Shown: positions 26,484-33,447, numbered from the stretch's first letter. The stretch: DNA of 42,592 bases from CAWDPQ01 sp049642465 (GCA_049642465.1 JBAROV010000161.1:1-42592); one strand, 5' to 3'. Made by a program: numbers and translations. The notes: generated from the letters alone by a model not told the origin.

Positions 26484-26656
26484 CAGGAGGTCAGGAGATC
26501 AGGAGAATTCAACAGGAGGTCAGGAGATCAGGAGGATTCAACAGGAGGTCAGGAGATCAGGAGGATTCAACAGGAGGTAAGGAGATCAAGAGCAATAAAC
26601 AGGAGGTCAGGAGATCAAGAGCAATAAACAGGAGATCAGGCGCAGGGGTCAGGAGG
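26484..26656 (+). repeat. Array D, left arm: 29-bp tandem units
   Basis: Five contiguous 29-base units start at 26484, 26513, 26542, 26571 and 26600, followed by a degenerate sixth at 26629-26656. Each unit begins CAGGAGGTCAGGAGATCA (TAAGG in unit 4) and ends with one of two tails. The tail is GGAGGATTCAA in units 1-3 (GGAGAATTCAA in unit 1) and AGAGCAATAAA in units 4-5. There are no spacers, so it is not CRISPR. Unit 3 plus the first 22 bases of unit 4 (26542-26592) recur as a perfect inverted copy at 27181-27231. The remaining bases 26657-26793 before the next gene contain no recognisable feature. Confidence 0.95.
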
Positions 26657-26793
26657 ATCTCGAAGTGTACGGTGGCAGTTTCTGCGATCCTGCAGCACGC
26701 AACCGGTCGAGAAATCTTCGATGGCCACGCATGAACTCAGGCCAAACGGCCAGAATAGCTGCTGGCGCGGCACGTGCTTGCACCTTCAGCGAC

Positions 26794-27216
26794 ATGGAAG
26801 ACACTGAAGATCAGATCAACTCGTTAACGGAGAGAGTGATCGGTTGTGCAATCGAAGTGCACCGAGTAATGGGGCCCGGGCTGCTGGAAGCGATCTATCA
26901 CGGAAGCCTAGTAATCGAACTGAAAGCGGCCGACATGAAAGTTGAAAGCAAACGGCGCGTTAGAATCGAATACAAGGGACAACGCGCAACCGACGATCTC
27001 AGGCTGGTCGTCGAAGTCAAGGCCGTTGAGAAGCTCCACCCGATTCACATTGCTCAGGTGGTCTCGTACCTGAAACTCACAGGCTATCCTGCCGGTCTGC
27101 TCATCAACTTCAATACCACCAGTCTCCGGAACGGTGGGTTGAAGCGACTGGATCATCCGGATCGATACCGGAGAAAGACCCTCTTGATCTCCTTACCTCC
27201 TGTTGAATCCTCCTGA
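26794..27216 (+). CDS. GxxExxY protein (PD-(D/E)XK nuclease-like), enclosed by array D
   Basis: A 140-residue protein with the family signature GLLEAIY (G-x-x-E-x-x-Y) after CAIEVHRVMGPG. This is followed by KRRVRIEYKGQ, VVEVKAVEKLHPIHIAQVVS and TGYPAGLLINFNT. The family is grouped with the PD-(D/E)XK nuclease fold; EVK would be the E-x-K part. From memory, family members have an extra stretch with a conserved Asp between the YKG segment and EVK. Here that stretch is short (QRATDDLRL), so the copy may be slightly deleted. Its function is not established. The last 11 codons (LLISLPPVESS) and the stop lie inside the right array arm. ATG 26794 is chosen as the family-like start; upstream residues look random. 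Confidence 0.8.
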   Translation: MEDTEDQINSLTERVIGCAIEVHRVMGPGLLEAIYHGSLVIELKAADMKVESKRRVRIEYKGQRATDDLRLVVEVKAVEKLHPIHIAQVVSYLKLTGYPAGLLINFNTTSLRNGGLKRLDHPDRYRRKTLLISLPPVESS

Positions 27217-27260
27217 TCTCCTGACCTCCTGTTTATTGCTCTTGATCTCCTGACCTCCTG
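27181..27260 (-). repeat. Array D, right arm: inverted 29-bp units
   Basis: Read on the minus strand, this is two full 29-base units (27260-27232 with tail AGAGCAATAAA, 27231-27203 with tail GGAGGATTCAA) and the first 22 bases of a third (27202-27181). The third carries the same TAAGG variant as unit 4 of the left arm. The 51 bases 27181-27231 are a perfect inverted copy of 26542-26592. The arm overlaps the 3' end of the GxxExxY gene and ends four bases before the stop of the next, convergent gene. Confidence 0.95.
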
Positions 27261-27264
27261 TGAA

Positions 27265-27627
27265 TCACTTCCGCCGTTTCAATACGAGCTGCGCGCGGCG
27301 CTCGCCGCTCGTGACGGTCCCTTTCATCTCGTCGTCATTCACCGTGAGCTCAATCCGAAATTCGCGTCCGTTCTCAGTATGCTTTGCGAGCAGCGTCATC
27401 TTATTGCCTTCGATAGTTCCGCTCGTGATGGGATGCTGATCGGCGTCATCGCCACCGACGGTACCGGTGATCGTCCTGTCCTTCTGACTCAAGATCAACA
27501 ACGCGGAATTCTCGTCCGTCGTCCCATCGTCTCGTTGCGACGTGACCTTTCCTTCCCACTTCCCCGAAACGTCGGCGGGCGCACTCACCGTCAGCGTCAA
27601 CATCAGCCCAGCAGCGGCTAATAGCAT
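27265..27627 (-). CDS. Small exported beta-rich protein, unknown function
   Basis: A 120-residue protein with a signal peptide (LLAAAGLMLTLTVSAPA). Its beta-rich body starts DVSGKWEGKVTSQRDDG and continues TITGTVGGDD, SGTIEGNKMTL, FRIELTVNDDEMKGTVTSGE. The alternating SGKW, TGT, GTIEG pattern is common in small exported acidobacterial proteins and suggests a lipocalin-like or up-and-down barrel. The C-terminal domain of the methyltransferase at 160-975 has the same flavour. ATG 27627 opens the signal; a start at 27678 would add 17 residues. It lies between array D and a partial copy of the same repeat word at 27710-27726. Confidence 0.65.
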   Translation of the reverse strand: MLLAAAGLMLTLTVSAPADVSGKWEGKVTSQRDDGTTDENSALLILSQKDRTITGTVGGDDADQHPITSGTIEGNKMTLLAKHTENGREFRIELTVNDDEMKGTVTSGERRAQLVLKRRK

Positions 27628-27709
27628 GTGACCTCGCGATCTGCCTTGGCACGGCAATGGCTGTTGGACGCTGACCAACGTTCGAATGTTCCACGTAAAA
27701 CCGAGTAGG

Positions 27710-27726
27710 CTCCTGACCTTCTGTGA
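27710..27726 (-). repeat. Isolated partial copy of array D word
   Basis: CTCCTGACCTTCTGTGA differs by one base from 27247-27263 in the right arm of array D. The two copies flank the small exported gene. It ends nine bases before the stop of the DUF885 gene. The rest of the gap 27628-27735 holds nothing else that I recognise. Confidence 0.6.
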
Positions 27727-27735
27727 CCCATAATC

Positions 27736-29562
27736 TCAGCGCGCCGCGAAGCTATCAACGCGTCGTTCCAATACCTCCAAGGGCACCGCCCCCTCACTGA
27801 GCAGCACATCATGAAACGCCCTCAGATCGAACTTCGATCCGAGCCGGCGCTCTGCCTCGCTCCGCAGCTCACGGATCTTCAGCTGCCCCATCTTGTAGCC
27901 AAGTGCCTGCCCGGGCCACACGATGTACCGATCCACTTCGACGACGATGTCCTGCATTGTTTTGGCGGCGTTGGCGGCGAAAAAGTCGATCGCCTGTTGT
28001 CGCGTCCAGCCCATCGAGTGCAAGCCCGTGTCCACCACCAGGCGCACGGCCCGCCACATTTCGTATGTCAGCTGACCGAATTTCGAATACGGATCCTCGT
28101 AGAAGCCCATTTCCTCGCCCAGACTCTCCGCGTAGAGCGCCCAGCCTTCAACAAACGCGGTGTAGCTCGTGTTCTTCCGGAACTCCGGCAATCCCTCGAT
28201 TTCCTGCGCCAGTGCGATCTGAAGATGATGGCCAGGCACGGCCTCGTGAAGTGTCAGCGCTTCCATCTCCCACTTCGGTCGCGATTCGAGCTTGTACGTG
28301 TTGGCGAACATGTTTCCCGCGCGACCGGCTGTCAGGGCGCCGGGCTCGTAATACGCCGTGGTCTGAGAGGGCGCCGTTGCATCAGGAACGCGCTGGACCC
28401 CGTAAGGCGTGCGAGGCAGCGTGCGAAACAGCCGCGCCAGTTCCGGATCTGCGCGCTTCGCGACATCGCGATAGCCCGAGACGAGGGCATCGGCGTCGGC
28501 ATAGTAGAAGGCGGAATTGGTGCGCAGGAATTGCTTGAAGTCCTCGAAACTTCCCGTGAACCCTACCCTCTTGATAATCGAGTCCATCTCCGCGCGAATG
28601 CGCTTGACCTCGGCGAGACCAATCTCGTGAATCTCTTTCGGCGTTCTTTCCGTCGTGGTGTGCCACCGAACGTTGTAGCCGTACAGCTGCGCACCTTTCG
28701 GCAACGCATCGACGCCGACTGTCGCGCGGCACGCTGCCTGATACGTCCGGGTGAGGAATTCGTGCAGCCGAGAAAAGGCCGGGCTCACGGCTTCCACGTA
28801 GGCGGAGACGGCGGCCTTCGTCAAGCGCTCGCGATCCGTTGAATCGATCGACGTGGGCCATTTCGTGAACGCTTCGAGCAGCGGACTCTTGAGCGGGTCG
28901 TCCACGATCTGCGCGGCGACTTGCGCTGGAACGTCGCGGAAGGTGATCTGCGGGGGCGTCATGCCTTGCGCGATGCCCTCCCGCATCAACCCGATGGTCT
29001 GGTCGATCAACTGCGGCGCGGCGTTGAGGCGCGCGATAATGTGTTCGTAGTCAGCGACGGTCACGGCAGGCATCAACGAGATGATGCGGGGAATGTCCTG
29101 CTGGACCCCCTCCATCTGGTTGACTGGCATCCGAAGGTTGCGAACCACAACACTGCGAAGCGGCATCGCGTCGTTTCCGAATGCGAGCCCTTCGATCGCG
29201 GACTCCATCATCTCGCGATACAGGTCGTAGGACACCTGGTCTGCCGGTGGCAGTTGACGGCGATCGAGCGCGTCGAGCCTGGTGAGGACGTCTCGAAGAT
29301 GATTCGCGCGTGCCTCGATAGCCGCTCCGGAGTAATCCGTCCAGCGCAAGCTCTGTCCCTGCCCTGAGCCTGTCGACGGGCCCGGGTACCCCAGCGCGGT
29401 GGCGGTTTCCGGGTACTGGGCCATCCAGTACTTCCAGTCCTCGTCCAGAAGCGAACGGAACCGATCGCTCGCCGACGGTGTCTGCGCCGTTGAAACCATG
29501 GCGGCCAGCGCTCCGACGAGGGTGATGCCGAAAGAAATGAAGATCCACGCGTAGAATCGCAT
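27736..29562 (-). CDS. DUF885 exported metallopeptidase-like protein
   Basis: A 608-residue exported protein (signal IFISFGITLVGALAAMVSTAQ) of the DUF885 family. It carries the zinc-binding-like HEAVPGHHLQ at residues 439-448 and the second conserved segment YTAFVEGWALYAESLGEEMG. YMAQYPETATALGYPG-type sequence near the N-terminus is also typical. Members are thought to be peptidases, but substrates are not known. Residues 61-70 (GPSTGSGQGQ) look inserted: they are encoded by a short sequence resembling a widespread repeat (CCCGTCGACAGGCTCAGGGC), in frame. The start is ATG 29562, where the signal peptide begins. It is transcribed divergently from trmO. Confidence 0.85.
   Translation of the reverse strand: MRFYAWIFISFGITLVGALAAMVSTAQTPSASDRFRSLLDEDWKYWMAQYPETATALGYPGPSTGSGQGQSLRWTDYSGAAIEARANHLRDVLTRLDALDRRQLPPADQVSYDLYREMMESAIEGLAFGNDAMPLRSVVVRNLRMPVNQMEGVQQDIPRIISLMPAVTVADYEHIIARLNAAPQLIDQTIGLMREGIAQGMTPPQITFRDVPAQVAAQIVDDPLKSPLLEAFTKWPTSIDSTDRERLTKAAVSAYVEAVSPAFSRLHEFLTRTYQAACRATVGVDALPKGAQLYGYNVRWHTTTERTPKEIHEIGLAEVKRIRAEMDSIIKRVGFTGSFEDFKQFLRTNSAFYYADADALVSGYRDVAKRADPELARLFRTLPRTPYGVQRVPDATAPSQTTAYYEPGALTAGRAGNMFANTYKLESRPKWEMEALTLHEAVPGHHLQIALAQEIEGLPEFRKNTSYTAFVEGWALYAESLGEEMGFYEDPYSKFGQLTYEMWRAVRLVVDTGLHSMGWTRQQAIDFFAANAAKTMQDIVVEVDRYIVWPGQALGYKMGQLKIRELRSEAERRLGSKFDLRAFHDVLLSEGAVPLEVLERRVDSFAAR
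29357..29384. repeat. Short repeat-like insertion inside the DUF885 gene
   Basis: The reading TGCCCTGAGCCTGTCGACGG within 29360-29380 matches, from memory, a dispersed GC-rich bacterial repeat usually seen as GCCCTGAGCCTGTCGAAGGG. It encodes PSTGSGQ in frame in the DUF885 protein. No second copy was seen in this window, so assignment rests on recall of the sequence. Confidence 0.5.
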
Positions 29563-29595
29563 GAGTGGAATTCTAGTTCGTACCGGTCAACTAAG

Positions 29596-30084
29596 ATGGA
29601 TCCTAAGACGATGATTCCGATCGCCCTTGTCCGTACACCGTTCACCGAAACGTCGCAGATCCCCAAAGGTCCCGATGCGAAGCACGAGGCGGAAGGGGTT
29701 ATCGACGTCGATCCGGCATTCGAAGCCGGACTGCAGGACATCGAGGGGTTTTCGCATCTTTACGTGCTGTGGCACTTTCATCGCGTGGACGGTTACGACC
29801 TCACGGCATACCCGCCGAGCGACGACCGCCCTCACGGCGTATTTGCCACTCGCTCGCCGCGACGGCCAAATCCCATCGGCTTGACCGTTGTGAAACTGCT
29901 CCGCCGCGAAGGTCGGCGATTGTTCGTCGAGGGTGTGGATATGCTCGACGGAACGCCGGTGCTCGATCTGAAACCGTATCTCTCGAGCATTCCGGACGGT
30001 CAGATCAGGCGCGGTTGGCTGGCAGAGGCGGAAAATCGCCGGCGTTCGGCCGCGTCGAAGCGAGAGGAGGACGTGTCAAACTGA
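29596..30084 (+). CDS. trmO: tRNA (adenine-N6)-methyltransferase TrmO
   Basis: A 162-residue protein of the TrmO (YaeB/VirR) family, which methylates N6-threonylcarbamoyladenosine at position 37 of tRNA. Seen in the sequence: PIALVRTPFTETSQIPKGP at the start, GFSHLYVLWHFHRV, then the hallmark GVFATRSPRRPNPIGLTVVK and DMLDGTPVLDLKPYLSSIP. Length matches the short bacterial form without a C-terminal extension. ATG 29596 was used; an ATG five codons later is possible. Its last 80 bases overlap the convergent gene at 30005-30451. Confidence 0.93.
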   Translation: MDPKTMIPIALVRTPFTETSQIPKGPDAKHEAEGVIDVDPAFEAGLQDIEGFSHLYVLWHFHRVDGYDLTAYPPSDDRPHGVFATRSPRRPNPIGLTVVKLLRREGRRLFVEGVDMLDGTPVLDLKPYLSSIPDGQIRRGWLAEAENRRRSAASKREEDVSN

Positions 30085-30451
30085 AATTCAACACAACGTT
30101 GTGCACGAGCGCGAACTGAGATCCCTGCGATGCATAGTCATTCTTCGAGACCATAATCGAGACGCTGCCGGGGCGCACCGAGATAGTATAGAAGCCATCG
30201 GCATCGCTGAGGACGGTGGACTCCGAACCATCCGCGTGATGGACCGTGATCAAAGCATCTGCGAGAAGCGGCTCACCTTGCTGCACTGTTTCCCGCTGAT
30301 AGATGTAGCCGCTGATGGTCAGTAGCCGTCCTTCAGCCACCGTCGGTAGTTTCGTTTCACAGCTGATGGGACAGACGAACGTCATGAGCATCAGGAGGCG
30401 ATACGGATGGTGTCGCAGAAAGAGCGCAAACGTCGGCCCGCGAGTCGTCAT
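30005..30451 (-). CDS. Small exported carboxypeptidase-regulatory-like protein
   Basis: A 148-residue protein. The N-terminus (YRLLMLMTFVCPISCETK) looks like a signal with a possible lipidated Cys. The body reads ISGYIYQRETVQQGEPLLAD, then ALITVHHADGSESTVLSDAD and GFYTISVRPGSVSIMVSKND. This is the carboxypeptidase regulatory or Big-like beta fold often found in outer-membrane and surface proteins. No catalytic residues are present. ATG 30451 is chosen to open the signal. It overlaps the 3' end of trmO by 80 bases, tail to tail, so one of the two ends might be wrong or they may interfere. Confidence 0.55.
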   Translation of the reverse strand: MTTRGPTFALFLRHHPYRLLMLMTFVCPISCETKLPTVAEGRLLTISGYIYQRETVQQGEPLLADALITVHHADGSESTVLSDADGFYTISVRPGSVSIMVSKNDYASQGSQFALVHNVVLNFSLTRPPLASTRPNAGDFPPLPANRA

Positions 30452-30489
30452 GGTCAGAATCCATTGAATCTCAGGCCCGCGAGTGTGTC

Positions 30490-30505
30490 TGTGCAGAACG
30501 GCACA
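30490..30505. promoter_or_regulatory. TGTGC-N6-GCACA palindrome upstream of crp/fnr gene
   Basis: A perfect 5-6-5 palindrome, the same geometry as a CRP/FNR-family operator (E. coli CRP binds TGTGA-N6-TCACA). It lies 39 bases upstream of the small exported gene and 109 bases upstream of the Crp/Fnr gene, in the 163-base divergent region. An overlapping longer inverted repeat (GAGTGTG at 30481-30487 and CACACTC at 30502-30508) could fold as a hairpin and is a competing reading. Related sites occur at 32447, 33395 and 33430. Confidence 0.5.
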
Positions 30506-30614
30506 CTCGGGCGCACGGTCCTGGCTCGGATGCATCCCTTTGAACCGATATTGGTTACAATTTGAGAAGGTAGTGACCGTCTGATCGAGTCGCATCGCAT
30601 GCTTGGGGGAAGTT

Positions 30615-31274
30615 ATGGCAAAGACAAAGAGAAAACCCGTTGCGACTCGAGGCACTGAGGTCCTGGCAGCGGCAGGCGTGCCGGGGCAGCCTGTCGATTT
30701 CAAGACGGCGGCGGTGATCTTCGCTCAGGGCGACCCGGGCACCACTGTGATGTTCATCAAGAAGGGAACGGTGAAACTCTCGGTCGTGTCGCATGCAGGG
30801 AAGGAAGCTGTCGTCGGTCTGCTCAAGACCGGGGACTTCATCGGCGAGGGGTGCCTGGCAGGCCAGAGCCGCCGCATGGCGACGGCCACGGCGTTGACCC
30901 CGACCACGATACTGATTCTGGACAAACAGGAGATGACCGCGCGGCTCCACGACAGTCCGCGCTTTTCCGACCGCTTCCTCTCCCACATGCTGTCGCGAAA
31001 CATCCGGATTGAAGAGGATCTCGTCGATCAGCTCTTCAACTCGAGCGAGAAGCGACTGGCACGCGCACTCCTGCTGCTTGCCCGTTACGGAGAGCAGCAG
31101 AAGCCGCAACGAATCCTGCCGAAGTTGTCCCAGGAGCTGCTCGCTGAGATGGTCGGAACCACGCGCTCTCGCGTAAATTTCTTTATGAACAAGTTCCGCA
31201 AGCTCGGCTTTATCGACTATAACGGCGGCCTTAAGATCGACAGCTCGCTGCTAAGCGTCGTATTGCACGACTGA
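30615..31274 (+). CDS. Crp/Fnr-family transcriptional regulator
   Basis: A 219-residue regulator. A cyclic-nucleotide-binding-like barrel spans about residues 25-125 (AAVIFAQGDPGTTVMFIKKG, GLLKTGDFIGEGCLAG), a long dimer helix follows (FLSHMLSRNIRIEEDLVDQL), then a winged helix at 145-205 with SQELLAEMVGTTRSRVNFF. In E. coli CRP the recognition helix reads SRETVGR; here it reads TRSRVNF, so the key Glu is replaced by Ser, consistent with a changed operator base. No Fnr cysteine cluster is seen at the N-terminus. The SD GGGGGA precedes ATG 30615. It overlaps the convergent histidine kinase by 24 bases. Confidence 0.9.
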   Translation: MAKTKRKPVATRGTEVLAAAGVPGQPVDFKTAAVIFAQGDPGTTVMFIKKGTVKLSVVSHAGKEAVVGLLKTGDFIGEGCLAGQSRRMATATALTPTTILILDKQEMTARLHDSPRFSDRFLSHMLSRNIRIEEDLVDQLFNSSEKRLARALLLLARYGEQQKPQRILPKLSQELLAEMVGTTRSRVNFFMNKFRKLGFIDYNGGLKIDSSLLSVVLHD

Positions 31275-32348
31275 ATCTCGAGCCGTCGGGATTTCGACGA
31301 CAAAGATACAGCCCTTGCCGGGCAGGTTGCGGATACGGATGTCACCGCCGTTCGCGCTCACCGCCGCTCTGGCGATGGAGAGACCAAGGCCGAGCCCCGA
31401 TCGGTCATGCCCACGACGCTCCCCAAAAGCCTCGAACGGATCGCGTTGGATGTGCGGCAGACCTCCGCATTCGTCCTCAACCTCAATGCACACTCGCGTA
31501 TCGTCTGCGAGGCCACGAAGCACCACTTCCCCGCCGGAGCGGCTGTACTTGAAGGCGTTCTGTAACAGGTTCATCACGGCGGACGTCAGGAGCGCCCTGT
31601 CCACGTCGACGCTCAAATCGGGATCCACCGGGTTCAGGGTGAAGCGGATCTGACGCGACTCTGCCTCCAGTTGACCTGCAAGCGCCAGCTCGTGGAGGAA
31701 GGCCCCGAGCCCAACACGCTCGGTGTTCGGTTGGACGAGAGCCTGGCGGACCGCAGCGATAGCGTCCTCCACCATCTGTCCGCACCGTACGAGACTTCGT
31801 TCCAGGACGTCGCCCGCGTTTCCGTCTATCTCCCCCAGTCCGGCCCTCAATGCGGCAAACGCGAGGCGCGCGGTGTGAAGCGCCCCGCGCAATTCGTGCG
31901 CCGTCTGACCAAGGCGTCGAGTTTCCGCGCGCGACGTGCTTGCCGCGATCAAGCGGCCGTGTTCCATTGTCGCCGATGCTATTGCCGTGTCCAGACAATC
32001 GTTCAGCGTATGGAACTCCTCAGTGGTGATCGGGGCCTGTTGCTCGATGGTCATTTCGGTGATGGCTTGACAGATGTCGCCGTACACGTGCACGACCTGG
32101 GACACGTTCAGCCCCAACGCCAGCAGACTCTCGCCGTGCCGGGCGGCTCGGGATGCGATCGCGTCACGTCCGGCTGGCGTTGCGGTAGTTTCCAGTCGAA
32201 GCGCTTCCGTCAGTTGGGTCAGGAATTCCCGAATACCGGCCGCCGCAACGTCGTTGCCCGAGAAAGACGGCACACCCCGGTTGTTCCGTTTATCACCGGT
32301 TCGCGTCGCGATCGCGTCACGGTTGACGGACACAAATTCGTGGAGCAT
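31251..32348 (-). CDS. Cytoplasmic sensor histidine kinase
   Basis: A 365-residue kinase without membrane segments. Residues 1-130 are an all-helical RsbRD-like sensor (LHEFVSVNRDAIATRTGDKR, LLALGLNVSQVVHVYGDICQ). The H-box is TAHELRGALHTARLA with His151. The ATP-binding part has NLLQNAFKYSRSGG (N box), EDECGGLP (G1) and GLGLGLSIARAAV (G2). It should phosphorylate a response regulator, perhaps one of those in this window, but no partner is adjacent. ATG 32348 has GGAGGAGGG directly upstream; a longer frame to 32453 is not protein-like. The 213-base region upstream holds a possible Crp/Fnr site and no other gene. Confidence 0.85.
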   Translation of the reverse strand: MLHEFVSVNRDAIATRTGDKRNNRGVPSFSGNDVAAAGIREFLTQLTEALRLETTATPAGRDAIASRAARHGESLLALGLNVSQVVHVYGDICQAITEMTIEQQAPITTEEFHTLNDCLDTAIASATMEHGRLIAASTSRAETRRLGQTAHELRGALHTARLAFAALRAGLGEIDGNAGDVLERSLVRCGQMVEDAIAAVRQALVQPNTERVGLGAFLHELALAGQLEAESRQIRFTLNPVDPDLSVDVDRALLTSAVMNLLQNAFKYSRSGGEVVLRGLADDTRVCIEVEDECGGLPHIQRDPFEAFGERRGHDRSGLGLGLSIARAAVSANGGDIRIRNLPGKGCIFVVEIPTARDSVVQYDA

Positions 32349-32446
32349 CCCTCCTCCTTCGCCACTACGCGAGGTCTCCGCCGGATGGCGCCCATCGTCG
32401 GTCGCTCCCGTACAGCCGCAGACTAGCGTGAACTCGACATTGGGGC

Positions 32447-32462
32447 TGTTCACTTCTGAACA
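32447..32462. promoter_or_regulatory. TGTTC-N6-GAACA palindrome between kinase and zinc-ribbon gene
   Basis: A perfect 5-6-5 palindrome lies 99 bases upstream of the histidine kinase start on one side and 99 bases upstream of the zinc-ribbon gene start on the other. It has the same geometry as the site at 30490 and a half-site in common with the hybrid site at 33395, so all could be read by the nearby Crp/Fnr protein. Binding is inferred only. Confidence 0.45.
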
Positions 32463-32561
32463 TCCGTGACGGGCTCTATCGCGTACGCTATCTGCGTCGA
32501 TTATTCGAATTTCGCAGACATTCAGGCTGATGAGCCTTGCCGGGAATGGCGGGAGGAAGAC

Positions 32562-32783
32562 ATGTCCAGCGCACGCGGTGATCGCAAGCCCTGCATCCAG
32601 CGCGGATGCTCAGGCACTATGCAGTTTGGTCGCGAACCGCTCGCCCGCGGGCCACTCGAGAGGGCTTCGGAGGGGGAACGTGGGTGGGTTTGCAGTGAGC
32701 GACCCGAACATTTTCAACGCGAGGTGAGTAGCACCACACCTGAACCCCATCCGGAGGCCCAGGCGGCTGAGCGCCGCCGTTAA
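32562..32783 (+). CDS. Small zinc-ribbon-like protein
   Basis: A 73-residue protein starting MSSARGDRKPCIQRGCSGTM and continuing QFGREPLARGPLERASEGE, RGWVCSERPEHFQ. The spacing CIQRGCSGTMQFG followed by WVCSE-x-HF resembles a short zinc-ribbon family seen in Acidobacteria and Proteobacteria. Its function is not known. GGAGGAAG lies just upstream of ATG 32562, which supports this start over the longer frame from 32466. It is transcribed divergently from the histidine kinase. Confidence 0.7.
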   Translation: MSSARGDRKPCIQRGCSGTMQFGREPLARGPLERASEGERGWVCSERPEHFQREVSSTTPEPHPEAQAAERRR

Positions 32784-32798
32784 TGTGCGACTACCGGG

Positions 32799-32975
32799 CT
32801 ACAGCTGAGCCAGTCCGAGGCGGATGATCCAGACGACCAGGGTTATCGCAAGCGCGATCGGGACACCGATCGCGAGGATGACAAGCGGGACGGTCCAGGC
32901 GACTGCCAGCAGTTCGACAGGCGCGAGCAGCACGTCGGTCCAGCGCCATGGCACCGCGGCGCGGCTGACGTTCAT
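32799..32975 (-). CDS. Short single- or two-helix membrane protein
   Basis: A 58-residue protein (MNVSRAAVPWRWTDVLLAPV, then long hydrophobic stretches such as LLAVAWTVPLVILAIGVPIA and LAITLVVWIIRLGL). It should span the membrane two times. The ATG overlaps the stop of the upstream gene as ATGA, which suggests coupling and supports the short start. I do not recognise a family. Confidence 0.6.
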   Translation of the reverse strand: MNVSRAAVPWRWTDVLLAPVELLAVAWTVPLVILAIGVPIALAITLVVWIIRLGLAQL

Positions 32976-33361
32976 ACGAGCCACATATAGAACAAGATGG
33001 CGCCCGTAATGACGATGCTGAATACGAGCAGGGCTCGTACGCGACCGGTATACGCGACACCGTCGCCGCGGGACAGCCAAGCGTTCCACCGTGAGGCGCT
33101 GGCATCGGCAGTGGTAGGACTGGCCGGATTCACATTGAGGCCCACATCAACCTCGTGAATGACCTGTCCGATGCTGCCAGAGGCCTGTCCGTTGTTCCAG
33201 GTCGTGAACCCGATAATGGCGACGGCCGCCGCCAGCAACGCCAGAAACATGTATGTCGAGGGCACGGCCGAAGTCGCCGTCGCAACCAGCCACAGCGCCA
33301 GGGCGCACGGCAGCGCAATGGCAATGGCGACGGTCATTCTGTCCTGAGTAAAAGAAGTCAT
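32972..33361 (-). CDS. Small polytopic membrane protein, unknown function
   Basis: A 129-residue protein with three hydrophobic segments: MTVAIAIALPCALALWLVAT, TYMFLALLAAAVAIIGF and LLVFSIVITGAILFYMWLV. The loop between the second and third is polar (NNGQASGSIGQVIHEVDVGL). No family is recognised. ATG 33361 is chosen because residues before it read as antisense to the operator region. It is coupled by ATGA to the short membrane gene downstream and preceded by two Crp/Fnr-like palindromes at 33395 and 33430. Confidence 0.65.
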   Translation of the reverse strand: MTSFTQDRMTVAIAIALPCALALWLVATATSAVPSTYMFLALLAAAVAIIGFTTWNNGQASGSIGQVIHEVDVGLNVNPASPTTADASASRWNAWLSRGDGVAYTGRVRALLVFSIVITGAILFYMWLV

Positions 33362-33394
33362 GGCGACAGTATGGCTGGTTCGAACGCGCGCGTC

Positions 33395-33410
33395 TGTGCT
33401 GCTTTGAACA
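33395..33410. promoter_or_regulatory. TGTGC-N6-GAACA imperfect palindrome
   Basis: This site combines the left half of the 30490 site with the right half of the 32447 site, with the same six-base spacer. It is 34 bases upstream of the membrane-gene start and lies 35 bases from the perfect site at 33430. Confidence 0.4.
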
Positions 33411-33429
33411 CCAGCGCTGCGGTCGGACT

Positions 33430-33447
33430 GTGCAAAACAGCACAGGC
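33430..33447. promoter_or_regulatory. CTGTGC-N6-GCACAG palindrome
   Basis: A perfect inverted repeat with six-base arms and a six-base centre (AAAACA), containing the TGTGC-N6-GCACA core seen at 30490. It sits in the divergent region 33362-33489, 69 bases from the minus-strand membrane gene and 43 bases from the small plus-strand gene. Confidence 0.5.

Noticed and set aside
26484..26656. CRISPR-like array (29-bp repeats)
   Set aside because: Units are directly adjacent with no spacers, and no cas genes are present.
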